Shown here piece after piece: positions 12,482 through 23,789 of a stretch of DNA of 26,907 bases. The notes under the pieces were generated by a model. It did no database searches, was not told the DNA's origin, and saw only the letters and a list, made by a program, of their open reading frames with translations. The stretch is taken from NCBI RefSeq assembly GCF_000499385.1, contig NW_013654361.1, positions 1-26,907 on the forward strand, read 5' to 3'. The position numbers were made by a program, and so were the translations under genes. Origin of the DNA: Eimeria necatrix. Lineage: Eukaryota > Apicomplexa > Conoidasida > Eucoccidiorida > Eimeriidae. How positions within the stretch are numbered: the first letter of the stretch is position 1; each line of letters begins with the position of its first letter.

Positions 12482-13861
12482 CCGGCAACAGCACAGAAGC
12501 CCCACACCGAAAGGCCACAAGTCACACAAGCAGCACCCGCCCGCTGCTGCACTGCAGCAGCAGCAGCAGCAGCCCAAACGGGAGCAGCAACTTGGACAGG
12601 AGCAGCAGCAGCAGAAGCAGCAGCAGCAGCACTGCGAACCCGCAACGTGCGGAGACTCGCCGCGCTACTTTGTTGGTAAAGCAGCTGCTGCTGCAGCACC
12701 TGCTGCAGCCGACGTTGCAGCTGCTGCAGCAGCAACTGCAGCAGCAACCGTCCAGACCCTCGCTGCTGCTGCTGCGCGCCGCAGCCAGCAGCAGCAGCAG
12801 CAGCAGCAGCAAAATGGGAGCCATAAGGCGCCACCGCTGCTGGCTTCAGCTTCAACAGCAAATGAGTCTCCTTTGTCTGCAGCAGCAGCAGCAGCAGCAG
12901 GCGTAGCAGCAGACTTCACAGCAACAGCGGCAGCAGCACCGCAAAGCCGCGTTGCTGCTGCTTTTTGTCCGCTGCCAAATGTCGCTGCTGCTGCTGCAAC
13001 TCCCCGAGCAGGCGACGGCGCTGCTGTTCTCCGCACGCTGCAGCAGCAGCAGCAGCAGCAGCAGCAGCGGCAGCAGCAGCAGCATTTGCTGCTGCCTGAG
13101 GAGCGCTTGCTGGCGGACTCGGACTCTCAGGAGCGCTGCCGCAGCGGCAGCAGCAGCAGCAGCAGCAGCGGCATGAGCAGCAGAAGCAGCAGCAGCAGCT
13201 ACCTGCCCGAGCTGTGGCAGGACAGCCGCGTGAACCGCCGCAGCAGCATCAGCAGCAGCAGCAGCAGCAGCCTTGTGGGGGCTTTGGCGAAGCTGCTGCG
13301 GGAAGAAGCTGGGGACCGCCACAGCAGCAGCAAATGTCTTTCTGGGGAGAGCGACGACGAGTTGCTGCTGCTGCAGCCGCCGCAGCAGCAGCAGCAGGGG
13401 GCCCCCGGCGTGGCTGCGCAGCAGCAGCAGCAGCAGGAGCAGCAGCAGCAGCTGCGGCAGCGGGAGAGTCGTCCCGTCGGCAGGCGCTTCTTCTACGGCT
13501 TGCTGCTGCTGCTGCTGCTGCTGCTGACGGGGGCTTTGCTGCTGGGCACTTTATATCACCGCAGCAAATTGGTGCGGCTGCGGCCGCGGGATTTGCTGCG
13601 GCTGCAGCTGGCGACCTTTCGGCAGCTGCAGCAGCAGCTGCTGCAGCAGCAGCAGCAGCAGCAGCCGCAGCACCCCCTGCCGCTCTGCTGGCACCACCCG
13701 CAGCAGCTCTTCGAGCTGCAGCAGCAGCTGCTGCTCCTCCAGCCCTCCAAAGAAGCAGCAGCAGCTTTTGCAGAAGCAGCAGCAGCAGCAACAGCAGGGG
13801 TCGACGCGACGCAGTCTGCTGCACTCTCTTCTGAGGCTGCCATGGTCATGATGCACACGCT

Positions 13862-13899
<38 letters not shown>

Positions 13900-14659
13900 T
13901 GGGCGAAGCTGACGTGTGCTGCAGCAGCGATGGCAGCGCTGCGCCAGCAGCAGCAGCAGCTGCTGCTGCTGCTGCTGCTTCCCCCAGAGAATTCGTAGCG
14001 AAGCTGTTCCAGTCCTCTCAAGCAGCTCTGCTGTCAGACAGCAGCAGCAGCAGCAGCAGCAGCACGACGTGCAGCCGCAGCAGCAGCATTTTGACTCCCT
14101 TTGGTTCTGGGCCTCAAACTAGCAGCAGCAGCAGCAGCAGCAGCAATAGCAGCAGCAGCAGCAATTGTTCCCTGCCACCCTTTCCGAGAGGTGCTTGGTT
14201 CTTTGCCCGCGCTGCTGCAGCAAAGCGACTCAAGTCGTTTATACCTGCTGCTGCTGCTGCTGCTGCTGGGAGTAGTGCTGCAGCTGCTGCTGCTCCAGCG
14301 GCCACAGTGCTGGTGTGTGCAGAAGAAGACTTCGGCTCGCTTGCTGCTGCTGCTGCAGCGCACGCAGCAGCAGCAGCTGCTGCTGCAGGCAGCTGGCTGA
14401 AAGCGGGCGCGAGCAGACTGAAGGCAGCAGCACTTTCTGCAGCAAATGCGACCATCAGGACAGCAGCGCGAGTTCGGAAGCAGCAGCAAGCTGCTGCTGC
14501 TGCTGTTCAAGCAACAGCAGCGAAGCTGCTCGGGCTGCCGTCGCCGGCAGCAGCAACAGCAGCAGCAGCAGCAACAGCAGCAGATTCTCCAGCTACGTGC
14601 GCCGCCCCGCCGGGAGACTGCATGCAGTGCAGCTGCCTGAAGCCGTCAGAGCAGCAGCT

Positions 14660-14700
<41 letters not shown>

Positions 14701-14835
14701 GCGAGCAGTTCAGCTGGACCGACGTCGACGTCAGCGACCACGTGCTGCTCTATGTCTTGGCTTTGCTCATTGCTGCTGTCGAGGTCTCAGCAGCTTTTGC
14801 TTCCCACCCTCCCGCTGCTGCTGCTGCGGGCGCCG

Positions 14836-14871
<36 letters not shown>

Positions 14872-15134
14872 GCTGGCGCCAGTTCCCCTCCCTCTCCCGC
14901 CTGGCCCCCTACATTTGTGCTGCTTACTATGCCTTCATTTGCTGCTGCTGCTTCCTCATGGCTGTCATGACTGCTTGCTTCTTCCACACCCCTGCGGAGG
15001 TCTGGATTGCTTTTGCTGCTGCGCTGCTGCTGCTGCTGCTCCCCGTGCTGCTGCTGCTCGAGGTTGCAGAGATGCCCAGCCTGCACAGAATTGGGGTTTT
15101 GCGCAACTGCAGCTGCCCCGACCAGCCCCACCAC

Positions 15135-15184
<50 letters not shown>

Positions 15185-15224
15185 CCAGCAGCAGCAGCAG
15201 ATGAGCCCCCGCGCGCCCCCGTAG
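12303..15224 (+). CDS. Large low-complexity multi-pass membrane protein, unknown family
   Basis: One ATG frame of 973 codons, ending at TAG 15222-15224. I do not recognise a family. The sequence is dominated by poly-Gln, poly-Ala and poly-Ser runs. Four hydrophobic segments stand out: about residues 395-418 (after GRRFFYG, followed by basic SKLVRLRPRD), 812-832, 870-895 (YICAAYYAFICCCCF) and 900-922. The last three form a C-terminal membrane block with Cys-rich faces, followed by LHRIGVLRNCSCPDQ and a Gln tail. A single-frame ORF this long with coherent membrane segments is likely a real gene. However, CTG-run introns stay open and could be hidden: the sequence ending CTTCCCCCAG at about 13988, for example, looks like an acceptor. 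Start and exon limits are therefore provisional. Confidence 0.65.
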
Positions 15225-15500
15225 ATGCTCGAGCAGCATTTGCTGCTGCCGCTGCTGCTGCTACGAGCAGCAGCAGCAGCGCCAGCAGCACAAGCACCTG
15301 CGCGTTTTGTCCGTCGTCGGTGCGGCTGCTGCTGCTGCAGCAGCAGCAGCAGCTGCAGTTGCTGCGACTGGAGCAGCAAATGCATTGCAGCAGCAATGCA
15401 GCAGCTCTATCGCTGCGTTGTGTTTTTGTAAAAAACGAATTGTTGCTTCTCACCAACTTGAAATCACTCTAAACCGCTTAAGACGGCTGCAGCAGAGGCA
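15225..15500. other. 3' flank of the membrane protein gene
   Basis: CTG/CAG-rich for about 180 bp, then short unique DNA up to a heptamer array. It probably holds the 3' UTR. No gene is seen. Confidence 0.4.
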
Positions 15501-15970
15501 GGGTTTAGGGTTTAGGGTTTAGGGTTTAGGGTTTAGAAGGACGGGCGCATGGCGGTGTGCGCTGCACGTGTTAGGGTTTAGGGTTTAGAAAGGCGAAGGC
15601 TAGGGTTTAGGGTTTAGGGTTTAGAAAGGCGAGGGATGGCGGGGTACGATGCACATGCTAGGGTTTAGGGTCTAGGCTTTAGAAGGACGAAAGTTAGGGT
15701 TTAGGGTTTAGGGTTTAGGGTTTAGGGTTCGACTGCATACACATGCGCAGCAGGCATTCAGGTGCACAGGGAGGGGTTTCCCGCTGCTGAGGGTTTAGGG
15801 TTTAGGGTTTAGGGTTTAGGGTTTACAGCTCCTATCCTTGATCTAGTTCTGAAGGTTTAGGGTTTAGGGTTTAGGGTTTACAGCTCTTATCCCTGATGTA
15901 GTTCTGGAGGTTTAGGGTTTAGCGTTTAGGGTTTAGGGTTTAGGGTTTACAGCTTTTATCCTTGGATTAC
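15501..15970. repeat. TTTAGGG arrays with interspersed degenerate spacer repeats
   Basis: Short heptamer arrays alternate with spacers that are themselves related. One spacer family, starting TTTACAGCT and ending GGTTT, occurs at about 15823-15860, 15877-15914 and 15946-15983. A second (GAAGGACG or GAAAGGCGA followed by a GCAT-containing stretch) occurs at about 15535-15575, 15586-15600 and 15624-15660. No coding sense could be made of them. Confidence 0.75.
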
Positions 15971-16029
15971 TTCTGCAGGTTTATTTTTCTTCTTGAGGGT
16001 TTATCCCCCTTGCAATTTCCCTCTTGGTG

Positions 16030-16160
16030 TTCCCTTTATTTATTTATTTATTTATTTATTTATTCGTTTAATTAATTAATTAATTAATTAATTAATTAAT
16101 TAATTAATTAATTAATTAATTAATTTATTTATGTATGTATTTATTTATTTATTTATTTTC
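16030..16160. repeat. TTTA then TTAA microsatellite
   Basis: (TTTA)n at about 16035-16063, then a near-perfect TTAA run at about 16068-16126, then more TTTA. The TTAA run is self-complementary and could extrude as a cruciform. Confidence 0.9.
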
Positions 16161-16448
16161 GCCGAAGTCCTTTCGAGTGTACGTACACCTCAGCGTCAGT
16201 TGCAGGATCTGAAAACGTCGAATCGAAGCGGAATTCATTTCAATTCTTTTTCTCTTTTTGAATTTAATTTTCTTTTTCTTTTTTTTGAGTTAATTTTATT
16301 TTCTTTTTTCATTTTATTTGTCTTTTGGCTGCTGCTCAGAGCGAAGAAATGAGGCTGCTGGGGTTTGACTATTTTGCTGCTGCTGCTGATTTAATTAATT
16401 TGCTTCTCGCCCTTTAAATTTGGCTTCGTGGCCAGCGAGGCAAAAGCG

Positions 16449-16509
<61 letters not shown>

Positions 16510-16809
16510 GAGAGATCACTTGTGGCACTTTAAAGGATCTGAATTCGGGAGAAAAAAAATAAAAGCAAAAATGCAAAAAGACAATTTTAATGAACTAAAT
16601 ATTCATGAACTTTGCTGCTCCGCGAGACTCTGCTGCTGCTGCTGCAGCAGAAACTGTGCTGCTGCTGCTGCGCGGAGCTCAGGTGTACATACACCTCAAC
16701 TCAAACAACAAATTACTTTTCTTTATTTTTATTTTTATTTATTTTTTCCTGAAACTTTCTGGAAGCCTCAGTGCCGGGCGAGGAGGCGCTCTAGCCCCTG
16801 AGGGGCCCC

Positions 16810-16868
<59 letters not shown>

Positions 16869-17052
16869 CTCTGCGACAGAAGAGCAGCAGCAGCAGCGGC
16901 GGCTGCATTCACCGCTGTTTGTCTTTGGAGTTGTTTTTAAATACTTTTAAACTTTTCCGCATTTTTGAAAAGCTGCTGCTGCAGCGTGTGGGGCCGGGGG
17001 GCTTTTGGCGGGCACTTGGTGTAGTGTGTCTCGATTTCTAGAGGCTTTTTCT

Positions 17053-17093
<41 letters not shown>

Positions 17094-17257
17094 GCAGCAG
17101 CGGCAGCAGCAGCAAGAGCGGTCGCAAGAGCATCGCCCCCAGCAGCTGCAGCAGGCGTTGCTGCTGCAGCGCAGCAGCAGCTCGGCCCGCACGGTCATTG
17201 GCAGCAGCAGCAGCAGCAGCAGCAGTTGCTGCTGCTGCTCCGACTCCGCAGCAGCAA
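16161..17257 (+). promoter_or_regulatory. Upstream region of the MINDY gene
   Basis: AT-rich DNA with two CAG/CTG runs (16450-16508 and 16811-16866), a palindrome copy GTGTACGTACAC at about 16179-16190 and a variant GTGTACATACAC at about 16683-16694. These are 1.0 and 0.5 kb upstream of the proposed start. They may act as transcription factor sites (inference). A CAG-rich stretch from 17054 stays open in several frames; an upstream exon cannot be excluded. Confidence 0.4.
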
Positions 17258-17668
17258 ATGGCGAGACGCAAACACGGGAAAGGGGGCCCAGGGGGGCAGC
17301 TGTCGGGGGCCCCAGAGGAAGCAGCAGCAGCAGCAACAGCAGCCGCAGCAGCAGCAGACACAGCAGCAGAAGCAGCAGCAGAAGCTGCAGAAACAGAAAA
17401 TGCTGCTGCTCTCCACGCTGCAGATAACGCAGCAGGACCTGCCGGCGCAGCAGCAGCACCTGCAGGCACAGCAGCAGCAGCAGCAGCAGAATCAGCAGAG
17501 GAGGCAATAGCAGCAGCAGCAGCAATACACGGAGGAACGAAAGCAAACGAAGCAGCAGACGCAGCAGCAGATGCAGCAGCAGATGCAGGTGCAGCAGCAG
17601 CAGCAGCAGCAGCAGAAGCGGCTTCTGGGCCTCACAGCTCGCCGCTGGTACCATTTGAAGGGGACGCG

Positions 17669-17709
<41 letters not shown>

Positions 17710-18208
17710 GAAGCAACAGCAGCAGGTCAGTCATGAGCCCGAGCCGCTGGATATCGAGAAGCAGCAGCAACAGAAGCCTCAGCGCGAAGAGAAGCAGCAG
17801 CAGCAGCAGCAGCAGCACCAGGAGCAGCAGCAGCAGCAACAGCAGCAGCAGGAGCAAGAGGAGCAACCACACCAACGGCAGCAGCAGCAGGACCAGGAGG
17901 AAAAGCGAGCTCACTTGGAGCAGCAGCAGCAGCAGGAACAGCAAGAGCCGCAGCAGCAGCAGCAGCAAGTGGAGCAGCAACGCCAAGAAGAAGTGCAGCA
18001 AACAGAGCAGCAGCAGCAGGATCAGCAGCACAAACAGAGTCAGCAGCAGCAAGCGCAACAGCAGGGCGGACAAGAGAAGCCGCAGCAGCAGCAAGAAGAG
18101 CAGCAGCAGCACGAGCAGCAGCAAAAGAATGAACAGGAGCAGCAGCGGGAGCAGCAACAGGAGCAACCGCAGCAGCACCACGAGCAACCGCAGCAGCAAC
18201 AGGAAGCG

Positions 18209-18249
<41 letters not shown>

Positions 18250-18510
18250 CGAGAACGTGACAAAAGGTGCGGCGGAGCAGCAGACTGAGAAGCAGGCAGC
18301 TGACAAAACAGAAGCAGCAGCAGCAGCAGCAGCGGCAGCAGCAGCAGCAAAGGCGCAACACAAAGAGAACGAGGACACAGCAGCAGCTCCAGAAGCAGCT
18401 GCAGCAGCAGCAGCAGCAGCTGCTGCTGCTGCTGCAGCAGAGATACACCAAGACCCCTCAGGCGTCTCCATGTCTTCCAAAGACATCCAGGGGGATAAGG
18501 CGCCGTCCCA

Positions 18511-18566
<56 letters not shown>

Positions 18567-18907
18567 TGCCGCCCCCAGTAGTGCCTGTCAGCGAGGCTGT
18601 GGGCTCGCTTGCTGCTGCCTCGTCACTTCCAACTGCAGCAGCAGCACCAGCAGCAGAGGCAGCAGCAGCAGGACCAACAGCAGAGATAGCAGCAGCAGCA
18701 CCGAAAGCAGAGGAAGCAGCAGCAAGGCCAGCAGCAGAAGCAGCAGCAATGCCAGCAGCAGCAGCGGCAGCAGCAGCAGCAGCATCCCCGCGAGCAGCAT
18801 CTTTGTCTTCCCAGCCAGAAACCGCAGCAGCAACACCTGTGCCAGAAACAGACGCAGCAACCCCAGCAGCAGCAGCAGCAGCAACCCCAGCAGCAGCAGC
18901 AGCAACC

Positions 18908-18943
<36 letters not shown>

Positions 18944-19236
18944 TGGTTTCCCATCAAAACAATAAATGCTTTTGGGGCCCCCAGACGCATTTTGCTGCAG
19001 GCAAATAATGGGGCCTGTCCGCTGCTGGCCATTGCGAATTGCCTCATACTTAAGGGGCAGCTGGAGCTGCGCGTGCAGCAGCAGCAGCAGCAGCAGCAGC
19101 ACGAGCTGCAGCAGGAGCGAATCAGCAGCAGCGAGCTGCTGCAGCTGCTCTCGGAACTGCTGCTGCTGCAGGACACCCCAGGGGCTGAAGACCCAGAGGC
19201 TCACGCCTACACAATTGGCGATGCAAGTAGTGTTGC

Positions 19237-19303
<67 letters not shown>

Positions 19304-19412
19304 TGTCCGTGTGGGTGCATCCCTGCTTGTTTGCTGCTGCCTCGCGTCCTGTGAGTGCTGCACACATGCCGCGGCTTTCCTCTCTGTCTTCCTCGCGGCC
19401 GCGCTCACCGCC

Positions 19413-19462
<50 letters not shown>

Positions 19463-19621
19463 AGGCAGTGGACCTGCTGCCGTCGCTGCTGCAGGGCCTG
19501 GACCTCAACGTGCACTTCAAGTCCATCGACGCCTTCGAATTCACTCGCGCAGTTTCTCTCTTCGACGCTTTTGGAGTTCGTCTTGTCCACGGCTGGCGGC
19601 CCGACAAAGGTGCTGCGCACT

Positions 19622-19673
<52 letters not shown>

Positions 19674-20057
19674 GGGCGCGCCCGCGGCGGGAGCTGCGGC
19701 GGGAGCCGCGGCGGGGAAGAGGCTTGACGGGCCGCTCGAGGACGAAGGCGGCGATCCGCAGCAGCAGCAGCAGCAGCAGCAGCGGGAAACGGGAGATAGC
19801 AGCAGCAGCAGCAGCAGCAGCAGCGGGGCGTGCCGCTGCAGCGCGTGCCTGCTGGAGAAGCTGAGCTACAACCAGCTGGCGGAGAGGTTTGCGGTGTACA
19901 GACAGCTCGTTGAAGACATGCAGAAAACTGAGGACGGGATGTTCCTGCTGCAGCTGCTGCAGCAGGGGGAGCTGCAGCAGGAGCAGCTGCAGGACATTCT
20001 GCAGCAGCAGCACGACGTGAGGCAGCAGGAGCTGCAGCAGCAGCAGCGAGAGCACCC

Positions 20058-20101
<44 letters not shown>

Positions 20102-20236
20102 GCGTGCAGCACACCTGGGACGCAGCAGCAAGAGCTGCGCTGCTGATGGAAGGCAAACACTACGAGAAGTTTCTGCTGCTGTCTTCTTCCCAGCTGACAG
20201 CAACGGGGCTAAAGGAGCTGTGTCTGGGCTACACGC

Positions 20237-20286
<50 letters not shown>

Positions 20287-20429
20287 CCAACTGTTGCGCT
20301 GCCCCTCTATGTCCCCTGCGTCCTCTTCCGCAACAATCACTTCTCAGTGATTGTGCGGCAGCCGCTGCCGAGCTGCCAGCAGAAGCTGCAGCAGCAGCTG
20401 GAGCAGCAGCAGCAGGAAGACGTGCTGCA

Positions 20430-20478
<49 letters not shown>

Positions 20479-20617
20479 TGCGCCATTTACTGCCTCTGCA
20501 CAGATGCTGCCTTTTCTGATGAGCCCCAAATCGCTTGGGAAATTCTCATTGATGTAAAAGGAGATAATTTATTTTGTAATGACAAATTCGTGCCTCTGCA
20601 ATATACCCAAGTCAGAC

Positions 20618-20664
<47 letters not shown>

Positions 20665-21459
20665 GGCTGCTGCAGCGGCTGCTCTGCTGCCTGTTTCGGG
20701 GTGGTGCTGCGTGCTTCTGCTTCCCCGCGTTCCCGTCCCCTGCTGCTGAGTGCGGTTGTTTGCTGCTGTTGCTGCTGCTGCTTTTGTTGCTGCTGCTGCT
20801 GCTGCTGCATTGCCAGTGCTGCTTCTGTTGCGGCTGCTGCAGGAAGGGGAGAGCAGCAGCTGCTCCAGTGCTGCTTCACTCGGCGGCGCTCTGCAGCAGC
20901 AGCAAGTAGGTGCAGCAGCGGCAGCAGCTGCTTTCTACAATAATAATTATTATAATTAGTTTTATTACTGTTTCTTTGTCTCTTATTGCATGCATTCATC
21001 GTTTGCTGCGCAACAAACACCTTTGCTGCTGCTGCTGCTGCTGTCGCCTTCGCTGTTGCTGCTGCAGTTGGCAAGTGCCAGGATGCAGGGACCAGGCAGC
21101 CGACAGCAGCAGCAGATCCAGCAGCAGCAGCAGCGGCGGCGCTGGCTGCAGCAGCAACAACAGCAGCAGCAGCAGATGGATCAGCAGCTGCAGTTGCGAC
21201 AGCAACAGCAGCAGCAGCGGCAGCAACAGCAGCAGCAGCAGCAAGCCAGCGGCGTTGCTACGCTGCAGCCAAAGAAATCGGTGAGTGGCGGATGCACTAC
21301 AGCAGCAGCAGCAGCAGCAGCAAAGCAGCAGCAGCAGCAAAGCAGCAGCAGCAGCAAAGCAGAAGCAGCAGCAAAGCAGCAGCAGCTAATGTCAAATCAA
21401 GTTAACTTATTTGTTTGTCTTGTTCTTTTCAGAAGAGAAAGCGCTGCCGAATTATGTAA
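17258..21459 (+). CDS. MINDY: MINDY-family ubiquitin C-terminal hydrolase with possible CaaX tail (4 exons)
   Basis: Proposed exons: 17258-19226, 19469-20610, 21068-21280 and 21433-21459, giving 1116 residues. About 560 N-terminal residues are Gln and Ala repeats. The catalytic domain follows: WFPIKTINAFGAPRR, then the active-site motif QANNGACPLLAIAN (Cys about residue 587, with the family's Gln six residues before it). After the first splice junction come GLDLNVHFKSIDAFEFTRAV, FGVRLVHGWRPD, KLSYNQLAERF, SQLTATGLKELC, CVLFRNNHFSV (catalytic His about residue 947) and EPQIAWEILIDVKGDNLF. MINDY1/2 enzymes trim Lys48-linked ubiquitin chains. The junction 19226/19469 makes GDAMDLLPSLLQ, as expected for the family. 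The last two exons keep phase and end KKSKRKRCRIM, a polybasic CaaX box. Exon 4 follows a strong acceptor (TGTTCTTTTCAG) and its partner donor is GTGAGT. The domain is firm; the N-terminus and the last two exons are inferred. The ATG at 17258 is chosen as MARRKHGKG. Confidence 0.85.
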
Positions 21460-21479
21460 GCCACTTCAGCTGGCCAGCC

Positions 21480-22260
21480 CAGCTAGCTAGCTAGCTAACA
21501 TTCCTTTTTCCTGGCTAGCTAGAAGCCTTGCTAGTCAGGCAGCTAGCTAGCCAGCTAGCTAGCTGGCTAGCTAGCTAGCTAGCTGCCTGCTCGCTGCCTA
21601 GCTGTTAGCCGAAGGCCTGGCTAGCTAGGCAGCTACCCAGGCAGCTGCCTGCCCCCACGGCCACGTGGCTAGCTAGCCAGGCTTCTGGCTAGCTAGCCAG
21701 GCCTCTGGCTAGCCATTCAGGTAGCTAGCTGGCAAGCTCTTGAGCTAGCCACAAAGCATTCTGGCTAGCTAGCCCTCGGGAGAGCTACACAGGGCTACCG
21801 AGGCACAAGCTACCTAGCTAGCTACCCGGCCGTAGGTCGCTAGCTAGCTAACTAGCTAGCTAGCCAGCTAGCTAGCTAGCCACTTTGCAAGCTCTCCAGC
21901 TAGCCGTTTAGCTAGCTAGCTAGCTAGCTAGCTAGCGACCTATGGTCGGGGCCCAGCCTGCCCTGCCGCCGCCGTGGGCGCGGCGACTGAAGAGTTTGCA
22001 CTTATCATTTTACAGCTAGCTGTTCTCTAACAAGTGGCAGCTAGCTACCTAGCTAGCTAGCTGACTAGCTACCTAGCTAGCCATCTGGCTAGCTATCTAG
22101 TTAGCTGGCTAGCTACCCAGCTAGCTAGCTGGCTAGCTGCCTAGCGAGCTAGCTGGCTAGCTAGCTAGCTAGCTAGCTAGCTTGCTGGCTGGCTGGTTCT
22201 GCAGCTAGCTCTCTAGGCAGCTAGCTAGCTAGCCAGCCAAAGAGCCAGCTAGCGCGCTGG
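21480..22260. repeat. GCTAGC array
   Basis: Nearly 0.8 kb of overlapping GCTAGC/CTAGCTAG tetramer repeats with CCAGG-type interruptions. An inverted pair within it (about 21824-21849 and 21926-21951) carries GGCCGTAGGTCGCTAGCT and its counterpart, closely similar to the arms of the fold-back element at the start of the window. No coding sequence is seen. Confidence 0.92.
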
Positions 22261-22265
22261 CGCCT

Positions 22266-22301
22266 CTAGTCTACAGCCAGTGCTTCCGACGCCGCAGCTC
22301 A

Positions 22302-22332
<31 letters not shown>

Positions 22333-22398
22333 TTGTTGCTGCGCTAGCTGCAGCAGCTGCAGCTCAGCAGTTTGGGAGCTCCTAGTTAGCCAGCACTA

Positions 22399-22429
<31 letters not shown>

Positions 22430-22430
22430 A
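22266..22430. other. Short CTG-rich unique link
   Basis: Two CTG runs (22302-22328 and 22400-22428) with a little unique DNA between the GCTAGC and GGGGCCC arrays. No gene is seen. Confidence 0.5.
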
Positions 22431-22850
22431 AGGGGGGCCCCTCAAGTGGGCCCCAAAAATTAATTAAAGTAAAATTCTGCATTTGAGTTGGGGGCCCCCC
22501 TGTGCCCCTTGGGGCCCCTCGAAGCTTCAGGGGCTCAGGGGGCCCCCAAAGGGGATTAAAACTTCAAACTCAAGTGACCCTTTGTGGCCCCCTATGGGGG
22601 CCCCTAGGGGGCCCCTAGGGGGCCCCCTGTGAGGCCCCTATGGGGCCCCTATGGGGCCCCCTGTGAGGCCCCTGTGGGGCCCCTGTGGGGCCCCTGTGGG
22701 GCCCCCTGTGGGGCCCCTGTGGGGCCCCTGTGGGGCCCCTGTGGGGCCCCTAAGAAGTGGCCAGGGGGCCGCTGTGGGGCCCCCTAGAGAGCGTTTGGGG
22801 TCTCCTGGGGGGCGCTTGGGGGCCCCTGGGGGCCCCCTGTGGGGCTGCCG
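22430..22850. repeat. GGGGCCC array
   Basis: Repeats of GGGGCCCC with TGTG or TATG linkers, densest at 22580-22750, where the period is about 14-15 bp. The 3' end of the MED7 reading frame runs into its right-hand edge. Confidence 0.9.
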
Positions 22851-22894
22851 GTCTGCTGCTCCTGCTGCTCCTGCTGCTGCTGCTGCTCCTGCTG

Positions 22895-22947
<53 letters not shown>

Positions 22948-23376
22948 TGGGGGTGCGGGGAGGAGCAGCAAGGGCGAGGGCGTGCTGCATGTCTTTGAGG
23001 GAAAGGGCGAGGGCGCGTTTGAGAGAATCTGCTGCTTGTTTTCTTTTTTTGAGCTGCTGCTGCAGCCGCTGCAGCACTTGCTGCTGCGCCTGCTGGTGGC
23101 GCAGCAGCAGCAGCAGGTGCAGCAAGTTGCGGTGCAGCCGCGCGACTTTGCGCAGCGAGTTGCTGCAGTCCGCAGCACCTGCTGCCAGCTCATTCAAAAA
23201 ACGCATGCAAGCAGCAACATGAGCAGCAAAGAGCCGCTGCAGCTCGGCCTTGGGGGGGGCCCCTGGGGTGTACAGACAGCTGTCCGCTTCCAAAGACACC
23301 TCGGGGGGCCCCAAGGAGTAAACCACTCCGAAGGCTGACCAGTGGTCCTCGGGCATAGGGGGGGGGGGCCTGCAGA

Positions 23377-23417
<41 letters not shown>

Positions 23418-23435
23418 GCGGCGCCGGAGCCGCCG

Positions 23436-23469
<34 letters not shown>

Positions 23470-23554
23470 GGCACGCCGAGTGCATGCAGTCCACCCAGTA
23501 GTACGGCGGCGGCGGGAAGCCGCTGATGAAACCCTCCGAGTTCCCGGACTCCAT
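22784..23554 (-). CDS. MED7: Mediator complex subunit 7
   Basis: A single-exon frame of 256 residues starting at ATG 23554, next to a heptamer array. The N-terminus has GFPPPPYYW, the conserved Pro-rich start of MED7. After two Gln runs comes FCRPPPPMPEDHWSAFGVVY, matching the PPPMP...AFG motif of the family. The C-terminal half is helical: AELQRLFAAHVAACMRFLNE, then NLLHLLLLLRHQQAQQQVLQ and LKKRKQAADSLKRAL, matching the hinge and coiled coil that pair with MED21. The order and spacing fit MED7, which is usually about 220-230 residues. The last about 60 residues are a Gln/Glu-rich tail that reads into a GGGGCCC array and is probably not conserved. MED7 sits in the middle module of Mediator and links regulators to RNA polymerase II. 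Confidence 0.88.
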
Positions 23555-23557
23555 CGC

Positions 23558-23596
23558 CCAAACCCTAAACCCTAAACCCTAAACCCTAAACCCTAG
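23558..23596. repeat. CCCTAAA array directly upstream of MED7
   Basis: About five units, starting only a few bases from the MED7 ATG. They would lie in the 5' leader or core promoter, or in an intron of the leader. Confidence 0.8.
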
Positions 23597-23741
23597 ACTC
23601 GAACCACTCGAAAGGGGCCCCCCAGGGCCCCAGGATTCCCTAGACGCGCAGCAGAACTGCTGGCATCAGCAGCAAATCCAAAAAGTGAAAGTTTGTGGCC
23701 AGCCGCGGGAAGCGGCAGGCGCTGCGGCGTACGTACACTCC

Positions 23742-23789
<48 letters not shown>

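Noticed and set aside
12247..12861. 204-codon minus-strand Ala-rich ORF
   Set aside because: It is antisense to the start of the 973-residue membrane protein, carries no domain and ends in heptamer units.
17492..18451. 319-codon minus-strand ORF rich in Leu and Cys
   Set aside because: It is the antisense of the CAG repeats in the MINDY gene; triplet repeats keep all frames open and no domain is present.
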